This document shows, in pieces, positions 19,903 to 31,196 of a stretch of DNA of 64,000 bases (the first letter of the stretch is position 1; each line of letters starts with the position of its first letter). A model generated the notes under the pieces. The model was not told the origin of the DNA, ran no database searches, and saw nothing but the letters and a program-made list of their open reading frames with translations. The position numbers and the translations under genes were made by a program. The DNA comes from Sneathiella glossodoripedis JCM 23214 (GTDB lineage: Bacteria; Pseudomonadota; Alphaproteobacteria; Sneathiellales; Sneathiellaceae), in contig NZ_BAMS01000001.1 of the NCBI RefSeq assembly GCF_000616095.1, positions 806,001-870,000 of the forward strand. The letters run 5' to 3'.

Positions 19903-21708
19903 TCAGTTGAGTTGGTAAATACTGATTTTGCTGTCGCGCCCTTTTACCGCAAACTCGCCGCTATGTGTCAGTTTGAACATATCCTTGACTTCGTCATGAA
20001 CGTTGTCGGAAACCAGTGTCAGGATATCAGTATGGGCGCTGATGTTCAGAGATTTTCCCAATTGTTCAATCCGCTGGGCCACATTCACTGTGTCCCCGAC
20101 CACTGTATAATTCAGTCGGCCAGTTGAGCCGATATTACCCACGACAAGCTGTCCAGTGTGAATGCCGATGCGCATATGGATGGGGGATTTTCCTGCGCTT
20201 TGGCGGATTTCGTTATTCTCTCTGATGCCTTGGGCAATTGAAATGGCCGCTCGGCAAGCTCTGGCAGGGTGGTCGATCTGATGATCGGGCGCTCCCCAAA
20301 ATGCCATGACGGCATCCCCGATATATTTGTCGATTGTCCCGCCTTCCTTTTCGATTGCGCGAGCCAGAATTTCAAAATGCTCGTTAAGCAGGTTGGCAAC
20401 CTCTTCTGAAGGCATGTTTTCCGCCTGCGGTGTAAAGCCAACGATGTCAGTGAACATGACAGTCACATTTCGGGTTTCCGAATGAGCGTCGCCTGATATC
20501 ATCAATTTTTTTACGAGGCTTTTTGGGACATAATTTTCAAACCATCCAAGCCCGCGCAGCATTGTGTTATAGGCGGTGGCCGCGTCATCCAGCTCTTTGA
20601 GCCGACTGCGTTTAAGGGGTTCGACGGATTTAAAATCCAACCGTGAAATTTGCTGCGAAGCATCGGCGAGCGCACGTATGGGCTGCGAGATTTTCCTGCC
20701 AATAAAGAAGGCGAGAAATATGCTGATGACCAGAATTAAGAGCCCCACCAGCCCAGCCGACGCGAGGCGACTGAGTTGCCGGGTGGCATCTTCGAAGGGG
20801 AGCTGGTAGCCGATGATCAGCGGTTTGTCGGTATATCCTTCCAGTGTCGTGTAAATAAACTGGAATTTTTCACCGCCAACTTCCGTGAAATGACCATCGA
20901 AGTTGCGATCTCCCTTGATCATGCGAAAGGGGGTGCGAGGGGCACTCCAGATCGAGGAGAGAACCGGATCCCCGATTTGAGTGAGTTTTGGCGCGACACC
21001 ATCAAGTGTTATGCGCTCGGACGCTATGGTGTAGCCCTGATGAAAGAGGACGTGGTCATCGCCATAAAGAACAAAGCGTCGCTGGTCAGGGTCCAGCCCG
21101 TTGAGCTTTACTGCCTGACTAACTGCAGCCACGGGTATTGCGATAATTACGACACCGATGAAGTGATTATCTTTGAGGACGGGCTGGCGATAATTCATCA
21201 CAGTCTCGCCCGCCTCGGGCACATAAACAAGGGGTCCCCATGAGCCCACCGGTGATACATCCATATCCCGCATTACCCGCTCACTGACCGGATCCCTATC
21301 ATGACTGGAGCGCAGCAGTCGTCCAGTTTTCCGGTCGACCATATTGACTCGAAAATCAGGATAGAGAAAACCCATTGCCTTGATGTTTTTATCTCCAGCC
21401 ATGCTGGCAAACAGCACTTTGCGTAACCCTTCTTCATCAGCCGGGTCTATTTTCCCTTCATATATCTGCTGAGCAACGTCCTGTGCTCTGTTCTCCAGAG
21501 GGTCGAGGGTATGGGCCAGGCTCCTCTGCATTGCAGCCATCTGATTCGTTGCATTGCCAATCAGCAGTTCACGCGTATTTTCAAGCCCGGTATAGAGACT
21601 TATGACCAGCACGACGAGAATAGCAATTGTCACAAGGGAGCCAAAGCTGAGCGCAAGGATGGTTGCAATGGATGCCCTGCGTGTTGTACTGCTGTTTTTC
21701 GCTTCGAT
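19903..21708 (-). CDS. Class III adenylate/guanylate cyclase with Cache-like sensor and HAMP
   Basis: Layout: N-terminal membrane helix, extracytoplasmic Cache-like sensor of about 260 residues, second helix (GLVGLLILVISIFLAFFIG), HAMP, then a class III cyclase domain with VTVMFTDIVGFT (metal Asp), GGTIDKYIGDAVMAFWGAP and NYTVVGDTVNVAQR. It makes cAMP or cGMP from an external signal. The start is unusual: the first standard codon, GTG 21633, lies inside the first membrane helix with no ribosome site. In frame, ATC at 21706-21708 follows GGAG by 8 bases and gives a complete helix (601 residues), so I use it; a base error at this codon is equally possible. Confidence 0.88.
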   Translation of the reverse strand: MEAKNSSTTRRASIATILALSFGSLVTIAILVVLVISLYTGLENTRELLIGNATNQMAAMQRSLAHTLDPLENRAQDVAQQIYEGKIDPADEEGLRKVLFASMAGDKNIKAMGFLYPDFRVNMVDRKTGRLLRSSHDRDPVSERVMRDMDVSPVGSWGPLVYVPEAGETVMNYRQPVLKDNHFIGVVIIAIPVAAVSQAVKLNGLDPDQRRFVLYGDDHVLFHQGYTIASERITLDGVAPKLTQIGDPVLSSIWSAPRTPFRMIKGDRNFDGHFTEVGGEKFQFIYTTLEGYTDKPLIIGYQLPFEDATRQLSRLASAGLVGLLILVISIFLAFFIGRKISQPIRALADASQQISRLDFKSVEPLKRSRLKELDDAATAYNTMLRGLGWFENYVPKSLVKKLMISGDAHSETRNVTVMFTDIVGFTPQAENMPSEEVANLLNEHFEILARAIEKEGGTIDKYIGDAVMAFWGAPDHQIDHPARACRAAISIAQGIRENNEIRQSAGKSPIHMRIGIHTGQLVVGNIGSTGRLNYTVVGDTVNVAQRIEQLGKSLNISAHTDILTLVSDNVHDEVKDMFKLTHSGEFAVKGRDSKISIYQLN

Positions 21709-21856
21709 GGTGTTTCTCCGCCGGTGTCAGGGTAAAGCGTTATTATAAATAACAGTTTTTGTTTTACCAAACCAGAAAGACACGCCTGTGAGCTTCGTCA
21801 AGTTCCGGCGCGTGATGACGTTAGACTTGAGCCAATTTTACGGGTAAGAGAGATTT

Positions 21857-22435
21857 ATGAATATGCTTGTTATTTTTGAATTGGTGCTGGCTGCTAGCTC
21901 CGCTGGAGCGCTTATGTTAATGCGCCGAACATACTTTCCCATGAATCTCGTGTGGGCCTTTGGGGTCACAACCATCGGTGTCGCGGCGGTATTGGGCGCC
22001 TTCGTTTATGGAGGCTTTTCGGGCTTAAAAGGATACCATAACCTGGCCACAGATTTTGCAGGTTCGGTCGGGTTGATCAGTTTTGCATTGGCGGCGGTGG
22101 GAGGCATATTTGCACACCAGTTCCATCAGGCGGGATGGTGGATCACATTGATTGCGGTAGTCGTATTGAGTGTCGCTTTGTTGGGTGACGCCTGGCGGGC
22201 GCCACGTGAAGTTCAATATGCGATGGTCGGAATTCTGGTGCTCTGTGCGCTTGTTCGATTGTTTGGTAATCCGGCATCAGGTCTGTTTCTGATGGGCGGA
22301 GTGATCTTGTTAGTTGCGGCTAGTCTCGCCAGTGAGTGGGTTGCAAGCCAGTTTGGCTGGCCGCGCGTGAATGTGTATCACGCGTTGCTTGCAGCGAGTG
22401 TGATTTCGTTTGGTCTGTTTGCCGCGCGTGAGTAA
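21857..22435 (+). CDS. Multi-pass membrane protein of unknown function
   Basis: 192 residues with about six hydrophobic segments connected by short loops, one holding HQFHQ, and no soluble domain. ATG 21857 follows TAAGAGAG. I recognise no family. It is divergent from the cyclase gene and upstream of the DUF4170 gene by 145 bases, which says little about function. Confidence 0.75.
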   Translation: MNMLVIFELVLAASSAGALMLMRRTYFPMNLVWAFGVTTIGVAAVLGAFVYGGFSGLKGYHNLATDFAGSVGLISFALAAVGGIFAHQFHQAGWWITLIAVVVLSVALLGDAWRAPREVQYAMVGILVLCALVRLFGNPASGLFLMGGVILLVAASLASEWVASQFGWPRVNVYHALLAASVISFGLFAARE

Positions 22436-22579
22436 GAGTGATGAGCCGATGAATTCTCTTGCATATGGATTGCATCACTCCTAAAAGTCTCTGTAACTCA
22501 TAATAATAATTTAAGTTTTTTGTGTTGGACTGACGAAAATTCAGTTTGGACGTTCTGTTATTATGGAAGAGCATTGGAT

Positions 22580-22801
22580 ATGACTGATGTAAATGGGGCG
22601 CAAGCCGCTGAAAAATCACTCTTCGCCGTATTTGGCGGTAAAGTTACCGACACTCGCGGCAAAGATTTTGTAGACCCGGACAAAATCGACATGCGCGGCT
22701 TTTTTACGAGCCACGAGGCTGCGGTTGGGGCCTGGCGGGCGGCTAGTCAGATGAATGTTGATGACGCTTTTACAAAATACGTGATCGTGCGTCTTTGGTA
22801 G
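22580..22801 (+). CDS. DUF4170 domain protein
   Basis: 73 residues from ATG 22580. Matches the DUF4170 pattern by eye: AVFGGKV at the start, a KDFVDPDKIDMRGFF segment, then HEAAVGAWRAASQMNVDDAFTKYVIVRLW. The family is small, soluble and widespread in alphaproteobacteria, with no known function. A longer open frame runs upstream, but it lacks similarity and a ribosome site. Confidence 0.82.
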   Translation: MTDVNGAQAAEKSLFAVFGGKVTDTRGKDFVDPDKIDMRGFFTSHEAAVGAWRAASQMNVDDAFTKYVIVRLW

Positions 22802-22896
22802 AAATTCCCAACATGTGGAAACATGTGAAAAGTTGTTTTACGTAAAGCAACCTGAGGGGTAGACTAAAGGCCTCACATTTAACAGGTAGGTATGTT

Positions 22897-24485
22897 TTGC
22901 GGAATTTCTTTTATCCGGGTCGTTCAGTGACCTACGGGCTTAACGGTGCGATTGCAACGTCAAGCGCCCATGCTTCACAAGTTGGTCTTGGTATTCTGAA
23001 AAGTGGCGGAAACGCAATGGATGCAGCAATTGCAGCCTGCGCGGTGCAATGTGTTGTTGATCCCATGCAGACTGGTATTGGCGGAGATTGTTTCGCGCTT
23101 GTTTCTCCTAAAGGGTCAGCTGAAATCGACGGACTGAACGGATCCGGACGGGCCCCTTCCGGTTTGAGCGCCGATTTGTTGCTGGAGCAGGGCATCGATG
23201 AAATCAGCCTGACCAGCCCTCATGCCATTACCACGCCGGGTGCCATTGATGCCTGGGTTCGGTTGCACGAAAAATATGGTTCCATGGAATTTGCTGACAT
23301 TCTTGCCCCGGCTATTGACGCTGCGGAAAACGGCTTTGTCGTCACTCAAAGAACGTCAGTAGACTGGCAGCTTGCGACTGAAAAACTCCTGCAGAATGAA
23401 GCAGCAAGCGCTCTGTTTTTGAAAAATGGTGAACCTCCCAAAGCAGGGACCAAATGGCAATTGCCCAAGCTGGCCGCAACATTGAAAGCGGTCGCCAAAT
23501 CAGGGCGAGCAGCTTTTTATGAAGCGAGATAGCCGAGAAAATGGTTGCCGCGCTATCAGCCGTAGGAGCGACTCACACAGCGGATGATTTTGCGCAAACA
23601 AATTGTGATTATGTGGATCTGATCAGTACGGATTTCAGAGGGTATGATGTGCATCAAATCCCGCCAAACGGGCAGGGGATTACAGCGCTGATCATGCTAA
23701 ATATTCTAAAAGGATATGATCTTGCAGATCTGGATCCAACGGGTGCCAAACGCTACCACCTGCAGGCTGAGGCCGCACGGCTGGCGTATCTAGCTCGTGA
23801 TAAGTATGTTGCTGACATGTCAAAAGCTGATGTCCCTGTTGATATGCTGCTGTCAGAAGAATTTGCAGCGCATCTTCGGGGCTATATTGAAGTTGGCAAA
23901 GCTGGTGATCCCACAGGTGCTGATGCGTTGGACAAGCATAAAGACACAGTATATGTGAGCGTGGTCGACAAGGATGGCACGGCGGTATCCTTTATCAATT
24001 CGCTGTTTCATCCATTTGGATCGGGTATCGCATGTGCAGAAACCGGGGTTATGTTCCAAAATCGCGGCGCCGGGTTTGTCGTGGAAAAAGGACATCCAAA
24101 TTGCGTGGAACCCAATAAGCGGCCCATGCATACTATTATCCCAGGAATGGTTACTCAGGGTGGCAAGGCAACCCATTGCTATGGTGTTATGGGTGGTGGT
24201 TATCAGCCGGTTGGACATGCGCATGTCCTATCCAATATGTGGGATTATGGCATGGATGTTCAGGAGGCGATTGACTGCCCACGCACCTTTTACAATGCGG
24301 GTGTTCTTGAGCTTGAGGAAACAATCGATCCCGCCGTTCGCCAGGAATTGGTGGATATGGGCTATGAGGTTACAACGCCGGAATTGCCGCATGGGGGTGG
24401 TCAGATCATCCATATTGACCATGAAAATGGTGTCTTGGCGGCTGGTACAGAAAGCCGAAAAGACGGGCACGCGCTGGCCTATTAA
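22897..24485 (+). CDS. ggt: Gamma-glutamyltransferase (frame broken)
   Basis: N-terminal-nucleophile hydrolase of the gamma-glutamyltransferase family, about 530 residues once repaired. The N-terminal half has ATSSAHASQVGLGILKSGGNAMDAAIAA and MQTGIGGDCF; the frame stops at 23532, and adding one G near 23524 (GAAGCGAG to GAAGGCGAG) restores YEGEIAEKMV and the C-terminal half. The probable autocatalytic threonine is in KDTVYVSVVD, as in YwrD-like members. No signal peptide is seen, so it may be cytoplasmic. The start is also unclear: TTG 22897 is in frame, but ATG 22892 after AGGTAGGT would join if one T were missing from the T run. Confidence 0.9.
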
Positions 24486-24507
24486 ATTTTTGAATAATGG
24501 TGATTTA

Positions 24508-24540
24508 AAAAAAAAGCGGTTACAGGGCCGCTTTTTTTTA
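24508..24540 (+). terminator. Terminator of ggt
   Basis: AAAAAGCGG and CCGCTTTTTTT arms with an 8-base loop, flanked by long A and T runs, 22 bases past the ggt stop. It insulates ggt from the ECF41 promoter that follows at once. Confidence 0.85.
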
Positions 24541-24546
24541 TGCCCA

Positions 24547-24573
24547 TGTCACTTTTATAGAAGCTGTCCCGTC
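24547..24573 (+). promoter_or_regulatory. Candidate ECF41-type promoter
   Basis: TGTCAC (24547-24552) and CGTC (24570-24573) with 17 bases between agree with the bipartite TGTCACA / CGTC motif described for ECF41 sigma factors. It stands 26 bases upstream of the start of the carboxymuconolactone-decarboxylase-like gene whose operon encodes an ECF41 factor, so autoregulation is expected. Confidence 0.7.
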
Positions 24574-24598
24574 TCCTTATCGAAAAGGAGATAAAGAC

Positions 24599-25134
24599 AT
24601 GATGAAACATCTATATAAAAAGAAAATGCAGGATTTCGGCGATGAGTATAATTACGACGTGTCTACATGACCGAGCTGGTCGACATTTATTATGAAAAAG
24701 CCACACTGCTGGCAAAAGCGATGGAACTCGGTGGTCATAACGGGCATTTGCCACAAGAGTTGTATCATTCCATTAAATTGCGATCCATGCAGGTTGCCGA
24801 TTGCGGTCCATGTCTGCAGTTGAGTATTACAATGGCAGGACGTGCAGGGCTTTCGAAGGAAATGATCGCTGCCATTTTGAAGGGTGACTTGCAGGATATG
24901 CCACGTTTTGTGCAGTTGGGGTGGAATTATGCGGATGCGATCTTAAACCGTACCGATAAAATTGATGAATATTGCCGAGAAATTGAGATTGAATTTGGCA
25001 AACGCGGTTTGTGGGATGCATCACTTGCGGTCGTTTACGGGCAGTTTTATCCTATCCTGAAGCGGGGACTTGGTATTGCGCAATCCTGTTCACCGGTTTC
25101 AGTGTTGCTGGAGGATTTGGCCGTTGCGGGATGA
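24599..25134 (+). CDS. Carboxymuconolactone decarboxylase/AhpD-like protein (frame broken once)
   Basis: AhpD-like fold with a CxxC redox pair in VADCGPCLQLS and the following amphipathic helices; probably a peroxide-linked thiol reductant. ATG 24599 follows AAGGAG by 8 bases and starts MMKHLYKKKMQDFGDEYNYDV, which stops just after 24663; adding one base there joins it to YMTELVDIYY and the remainder, about 178 residues. If only the later ATG 24667 is used, the N-terminus is lost and there is no ribosome site. Genes of this family are classic partners of ECF41 sigma factors, as seen here. Confidence 0.85.
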
Positions 25135-26011
25135 TATACGAACAGAAGATCGCGTTTATCTGGAAGTGCGGGGCAAGCTGTTGCGGCTTGCCTATCGCAT
25201 GCTGGGCTCGGCGAGTGAGGCTGAGGATGTGGTACAGGAAGCGTGGATCCGGTGGCAGTCAGCGGGTAAACCAGCGCCCGATGCACCGATGGCCTATTTT
25301 TCAAAAATTGTGACGCGTATCTGTCTGGACCATCTTCGAAAGGTATCCACCAAGCGGGAAAAATATGTCGGTACCTGGTTGCCAGAGCCGGTCGTTGCCG
25401 AATGGAGTCTTCAATCGCAAGAGGCGGAGGAATTAGAGGAGTTGGATATTTCCTATGCCCTGATGATGGTTATGGAACGGCTCACACCTTTGGAGAGGGC
25501 TGCTTTTTTGCTGCATGATTTGTTTGAAGTTTCATTTAAAGATATAGCTGAAATATTGGAACGGACCCCTGCGACATGCCGAAAACTGGCAACGCGTGCC
25601 CGTGAAAATGTTGAGCGGGCGGAGAAACGTCATTCTGCTGATGAGGCCGAGCTTGGGAAATTGCTTTCCGTTTTTTTGTCTGCACGTCAATCAGGTGATA
25701 TTACGCCGCTTGCGTCTTTGCTGTCAGAGACAGTAATTTTCTATAGTGATGGTGGCGGCAAAATACCGGCAGCACTTAACCCCATATATGGCCGTGATAA
25801 GGTGATCAGGTTTTTACAAGGAATTGCGCAAAAATTTGACTTTCCCGGCAGAACCGAAATTACATTGTCTCAAATTAACGGGAGCGCTGCACTCATATTC
25901 CACGAAGAAACAGGTGAAGTGCAATCGCTCGTTTTTGATCTGGATGAAAAGGGTAAAATTGCCACTTTTTATACCGTGCGTAATCCGGACAAATTGCAGG
26001 CGTTAATGTGA
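25124..26011 (+). CDS. ECF41-family sigma factor (SigJ-like) with SnoaL-like extension
   Basis: 295 residues from TTG 25124, chosen because GGAGG stands 9 bases upstream; the ATG at 25131 is in another frame. Region 2 (LLRLAYRMLGSASEAEDVVQEAWIRW) and region 4 (LTPLERAAFLLHDLFEVSFKDIAEILERT) are clear. The ECF41 marks are all present: linker WLPEP, DGGGK in the C-terminal domain, and NPDKL near the end. In this group the SnoaL-like extension replaces an anti-sigma factor and controls activity internally. It overlaps the decarboxylase-like gene by 11 bases; its own motif lies in front of that gene. Confidence 0.93.
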   Translation: MRDDIRTEDRVYLEVRGKLLRLAYRMLGSASEAEDVVQEAWIRWQSAGKPAPDAPMAYFSKIVTRICLDHLRKVSTKREKYVGTWLPEPVVAEWSLQSQEAEELEELDISYALMMVMERLTPLERAAFLLHDLFEVSFKDIAEILERTPATCRKLATRARENVERAEKRHSADEAELGKLLSVFLSARQSGDITPLASLLSETVIFYSDGGGKIPAALNPIYGRDKVIRFLQGIAQKFDFPGRTEITLSQINGSAALIFHEETGEVQSLVFDLDEKGKIATFYTVRNPDKLQALM

Positions 26012-26015
26012 TCAC

Positions 26016-27784
26016 TTACATGCGTTCGGGTACATCAATGCCCAGAATGTTGAGCACCGTTTCAATTTGACGCAATGTCACTTCGCACAAAGTCAATCGA
26101 GAGGCGCGAATACTTTCATCTTCTTCACCCAAAACATGACAGTCATGATAGAAGCTATTGAACTCCTGGGTCAGGTGATAAACATGATCACAAAGGATGT
26201 TCGGCGTATTTTTCTCTGCTGCACTGAAGACAGCTTCGGGAAGAGCAGATAGCGCCAAAATAAGATTGCGTTCCGCATCAGCAGTCATTTTCAGGGGACC
26301 TGATTTGAAACCTTGTTCCGCAGCTTTTCTAAGCATGGATTTAATACGGACTGCGGCATACATCTGATACGGGCCTGTGCGTCCCTCGAATTTTGTAAAA
26401 CGCTCAAGATCGAACACATAGTTGGACATGCGCTGATTAGACAGATCTGCATATTTTATCGCAGCGATGCCTACTTTTGTCGCGATATCATCCAGCTCAT
26501 TCGCTTCAAATTTCTTATCAAGTCCAGCTTCAGTAACGACTTTGCGTGCTTCTTCAATCGCGTCATTGATAAGGCTCCGCAGACGCACCACACCGCCGTC
26601 TCTGGTTTTCAGGGGTTTGCCATCCTTCCCATTAACCGTTCCAAAGCCAACATGCTCCAGCTTGACTTCAGGGCGAACGCTTCGCCCTTTCAGAGCCGCT
26701 CGAAATACCTGTTCAAAATGCAGGCTCTGACGGGCATCCACCACATAGAGAATCTGGTCAGGTCTATGTTCTTCTTCACGCTGTTCTATAGTGGCAAGAT
26801 CTGTTGTGCCGTACATGACCGCGCCATCTGATTTTTGCAGAATGAGCGGGGGGACTTCTTTTTTATCATCTTCCTGTGCAACGCGCATGATGACCGCACC
26901 GTCAGATATTTCTGACAGCTTTTCATCCTCGAGCCGTTTCAGCATTTGTGGAATATGGTCGTTGGTGTCGGCCTCACCTTTCCATTCAGTGAAATGGGCC
27001 CCTAACAGATCGAAATCGATTTTGGTTTCCGCAATTGAAATATCAAGCATGTGCTGCCAAAGCGCTTTGTAACCGATGCGTCCCTGCTGCAATTGATAAG
27101 TCGCATTACGAGCCGCTTCCAGAAACTCCGGATCTTCTTTGCTTCGGCTGGAGGCTTGAGGATACAGGACTTGCAGTTCATCCACTGTTACAGGTGATGT
27201 TTGCGGGTAGGGGCCTGAGAAATTCTCATCAAAATAGGGAAGGTCTGGCATTGCCAGTTCGATTTCCTTGATAAGCAATCCCATGGGGAGGCCCCAATCT
27301 CCGAAATGAACGTCACTGATTGTCTCGTCGCCTAAAAAGACATGGAGCGACGCAGGCTTTCACCAATAATAGTGGCGCGCAGATGCCCAACATGCATCGC
27401 TTTTGCGACATTTGGGCCGCCAAAATCGAGAATGACTTTTTGGGGGGTGTGATTGCTGCGGACGCCAAAGCTGTCGTCATCAGCAAGTTCATTAAAATGA
27501 CCAATAAGGAAATCATCGCTGAGTGTCAGGTTGATGAAGCCGGGCCCCGCAAGTGACAGGTCTGCAAAAAGGCCGGTTGCAGTTAGCTCATCAACGATTG
27601 CCTGTGCGATTTCACGAGGGTTGCGTTTCGCCTGTTTGGCTGCAGCCAAGGCTCCATTGCATTGAAACTGGCCCAGTTCCCGACGTTGGGAGATAACGAC
27701 TTTGCCCAAAGTGGGATCAAGTTCCTGTTTTGAAAACGCCTGTCCCACCACGGAGCTGAGCTGGTTCAGTAATGATGTCGTCAC
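26016..27784 (-). CDS. argS: Arginyl-tRNA synthetase (frame broken once)
   Basis: Class I aminoacyl-tRNA synthetase, about 589 residues when repaired. The N-terminal segment has VILDFGGPNVAKAMHVGHLRATIIG, containing the HIGH-type signature HVGH; it goes out of frame at the T run (plus 27334-27338), where one extra base gives SMSFLGDETISDVHFGDWGLPMG. The remainder holds the catalytic core and the anticodon-binding C-terminus ending in GIDVPERM. As argS is essential, a real break is unlikely. It converges with the ECF41 gene, four bases apart. Confidence 0.95.
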
Positions 27785-27952
27785 GAGTAGTCACCTTGAA
27801 TTGAAACATTGCCGTGGTGAGCAAACTTAACTGCAGTCACCGGGCTTATTTAGTTAGGCGATCTTCTACTGGAAAATATACTCTGCGCCAAGGAATTAAG
27901 CCATTTTAGAAGAAATAATCCGGCATTGCTCAAAAAATTTGCCCAGCTCGCC

Positions 27953-27981
27953 TTGACTCTCCGGAACGAAGAGCATACATC
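27953..27981 (+). promoter_or_regulatory. groESL promoter
   Basis: TTGACT (27953-27958) and TACATC (27976-27981), 17 bases apart, directly upstream of the CIRCE element, the usual housekeeping-sigma promoter position for HrcA control. Confidence 0.6.
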
Positions 27982-27994
27982 GGGAAGGCAATTG

Positions 27995-28021
27995 TTAGCA
28001 CTCTCAAGCGTTGAGTGCTAA
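27995..28021 (+). promoter_or_regulatory. CIRCE element (HrcA operator)
   Basis: TTAGCACTC and GAGTGCTAA, perfect 9-base arms with a 9-base spacer, in the 5' leader of groES. It is bound by the heat-shock repressor HrcA, which needs GroEL to be active, giving feedback control. Confidence 0.97.
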
Positions 28022-28066
28022 TGAATATCTAATTTAATCATTAGAACTCATATTTGGGAGAGTTTT

Positions 28067-28354
28067 ATGTCATTTCGTCCATTACACGATCGTGTGCTGG
28101 TAAAGCGCGTTGAAAGCGAAGAAAAAACAGCAGGCGGCATTATTCTTGTCGACAGTGCACAGGAAAAGCCTTCTGAAGGTGAAGTTATCGCAGTTGGTGG
28201 CGGTGCAATTAAAGAAGACGGTTCAGTCCGCGCGCTTGACGTGAAGGTTGGCGATAAAGTTCTGTTCGGCAAATGGTCTGGCACAGAAGTCAAACTCAAT
28301 GGCGAAGAGCTGTTGATCATGAAAGAGTCCGACATCATGGGCATTCTGGGCTAA
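28067..28354 (+). CDS. groES: GroES co-chaperonin
   Basis: 95 residues, standard length. Begins [16 protein letters not shown] and carries the mobile loop ([18 protein letters not shown]) that contacts GroEL, and the [14 protein letters not shown] roof segment. GGGAGAG precedes the ATG. First gene of the CIRCE-controlled operon; forms the heptameric lid of the folding chamber. Confidence 0.98.
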   Translation: MSFRPLHDRVLVKRVESEEKTAGGIILVDSAQEKPSEGEVIAVGGGAIKEDGSVRALDVKVGDKVLFGKWSGTEVKLNGEELLIMKESDIMGILG

Positions 28355-28374
28355 TCCACGAAAATCGAAATTAA

Positions 28375-30039
<1,665 letters not shown>

Positions 30040-30065
30040 GCCTGCCATTGCACATCGCAAATCTG

Positions 30066-30096
30066 AAAAGGGCCGCTCTTTTGCGGCCCTTTTTTT
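30066..30096 (+). terminator. Bidirectional terminator after groEL
   Basis: AAAAGGGCCGC and GCGGCCCTTTT arms with loop TCTTTT, followed by a T run. The stop codon of the oppositely oriented DUF938 gene lies in the T run, so the hairpin serves both converging transcripts. Confidence 0.9.
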
Positions 30097-30718
30097 ACGA
30101 CTTTTCGAAGAGCTGAATAAAATTATTGGCGGGCATGGGGATGGATTGTTTATGCACCAGTCCGTTATTTTCGGCCACTGCGGATATGTCGGCCAGATCC
30201 CGAACGCCAAAGCGTTCATCTTTTTCTTTGAGCCAATTATCGAATTCAATATTACTTGGCGCTGTATGTTTGCCGTCAATTTTATAAGGACCGTAAAGAA
30301 TCAGGCGCCCGCCCGATTGCAAGACACGCCCGGCCCCATGCATCAAGCCTTCGGTTACGAACCAAGGGGATATATGGATCATATTCGCGTTGAAAATGGC
30401 ACTAAAAGGTCCGTATTGATAATCAGCCTCTTCAACTGGCCAATGGGTGGATGTGGCATCCAGCCCCAGCACAGGAAGCAGGTTTTCAAGGCCCGCATGC
30501 TTCTGCCAAGCAGATGCACTTCGTAAATGATCAGGCTCCAGATTGGTTGGTTGCCAGATGATTTCAGGCAGGTGCTGGCTAAAATACACGCCGTGTTCGC
30601 CCGTTCCTGAGGCGATTTCCATAACTCTATCACCTGAATGAAGTAGTTTCGTGAGCTGCTGCAGAATGGGCCCCTGGTTGCGAGCGACAGCAGGCGCGAA
30701 TTGTCGATCATCATTCAT
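30095..30718 (-). CDS. DUF938 methyltransferase-like protein
   Basis: 207 residues. A SAM-binding motif I, MEIASGTGEHGVYFS, lies near residue 33, followed by LGLDATSTHWP and the NANMIHISPW signature typical of DUF938 (the METTL26-like group). Substrate unknown. It starts 7 bases inside the end of the preceding periplasmic-sensor gene on the same strand, so it may be read as the last gene of the ECF operon, though no functional link is evident. Confidence 0.88.
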   Translation of the reverse strand: MNDDRQFAPAVARNQGPILQQLTKLLHSGDRVMEIASGTGEHGVYFSQHLPEIIWQPTNLEPDHLRSASAWQKHAGLENLLPVLGLDATSTHWPVEEADYQYGPFSAIFNANMIHISPWFVTEGLMHGAGRVLQSGGRLILYGPYKIDGKHTAPSNIEFDNWLKEKDERFGVRDLADISAVAENNGLVHKQSIPMPANNFIQLFEKS

Positions 30719-31196
30719 TTATGCCCGCTCCTCCTTCTTGTTTACGGTGGGGTCTATTATGGCGCCAATTTTGAAAACCGCGCTTGAAAAATTTTTGTCT
30801 TTCTTCCTCGGTCATGATTTGTGCGGATTGCAGTACAAGTTCAAATAACAACTTTTCAGCGTTGGCCCGGTGGGTAGTCATTTGAGTGTGGGCTATGCGA
30901 ATTTCACTGTCATCCAGTTCGCCCCGAAACAATAACCGTGCAAGCTTGCGATTGTTTTTGCGGTAGGATTTCAGCTCTTCGCGGATTTCGTCGCGTTTGG
31001 ACCTCCAAATTCCTGCGACCTCGCTCCGGCGATCATTTTCCAGTGCGGATAGAGCCGCATGGCGATTAAACAGCATGCCAGAATTTTCACGCACATGGCT
31101 ATGACGCACCCATTGCGTTGTCACAAAAGCAATTGCCGCAATGTTAAGTGCGAGGGAGAGGATAAATATCATTTTCAGAATACGGCGCTTATTCAT
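30711..31196 (-). CDS. Periplasmic heavy-metal-sensor/CpxP-like protein
   Basis: 161 residues: a short cytoplasmic start, one membrane helix (about 8-27), then a basic, mostly helical periplasmic domain with ENDRRSEVAGIWRSKRDEIREELKSYRKNNRKLARLL and a second helical pair, the four-helix hooked shape of the CnrX/CpxP/Spy group. There are few His or Cys residues, so metal binding is not supported by the sequence itself. It is the third gene of an operon with an ECF sigma factor and a membrane anti-sigma factor, and overlaps the latter by 8 bases. Likely role: sensing envelope stress or metal and releasing the sigma factor. Confidence 0.8.
   Translation of the reverse strand: MNKRRILKMIFILSLALNIAAIAFVTTQWVRHSHVRENSGMLFNRHAALSALENDRRSEVAGIWRSKRDEIREELKSYRKNNRKLARLLFRGELDDSEIRIAHTQMTTHRANAEKLLFELVLQSAQIMTEEERQKFFKRGFQNWRHNRPHRKQEGGAGINE

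Noticed and set aside
22810-22830. Direct repeat ACATGTG... near the DUF4170 stop
   Set aside because: Only two short copies, no link to any element.
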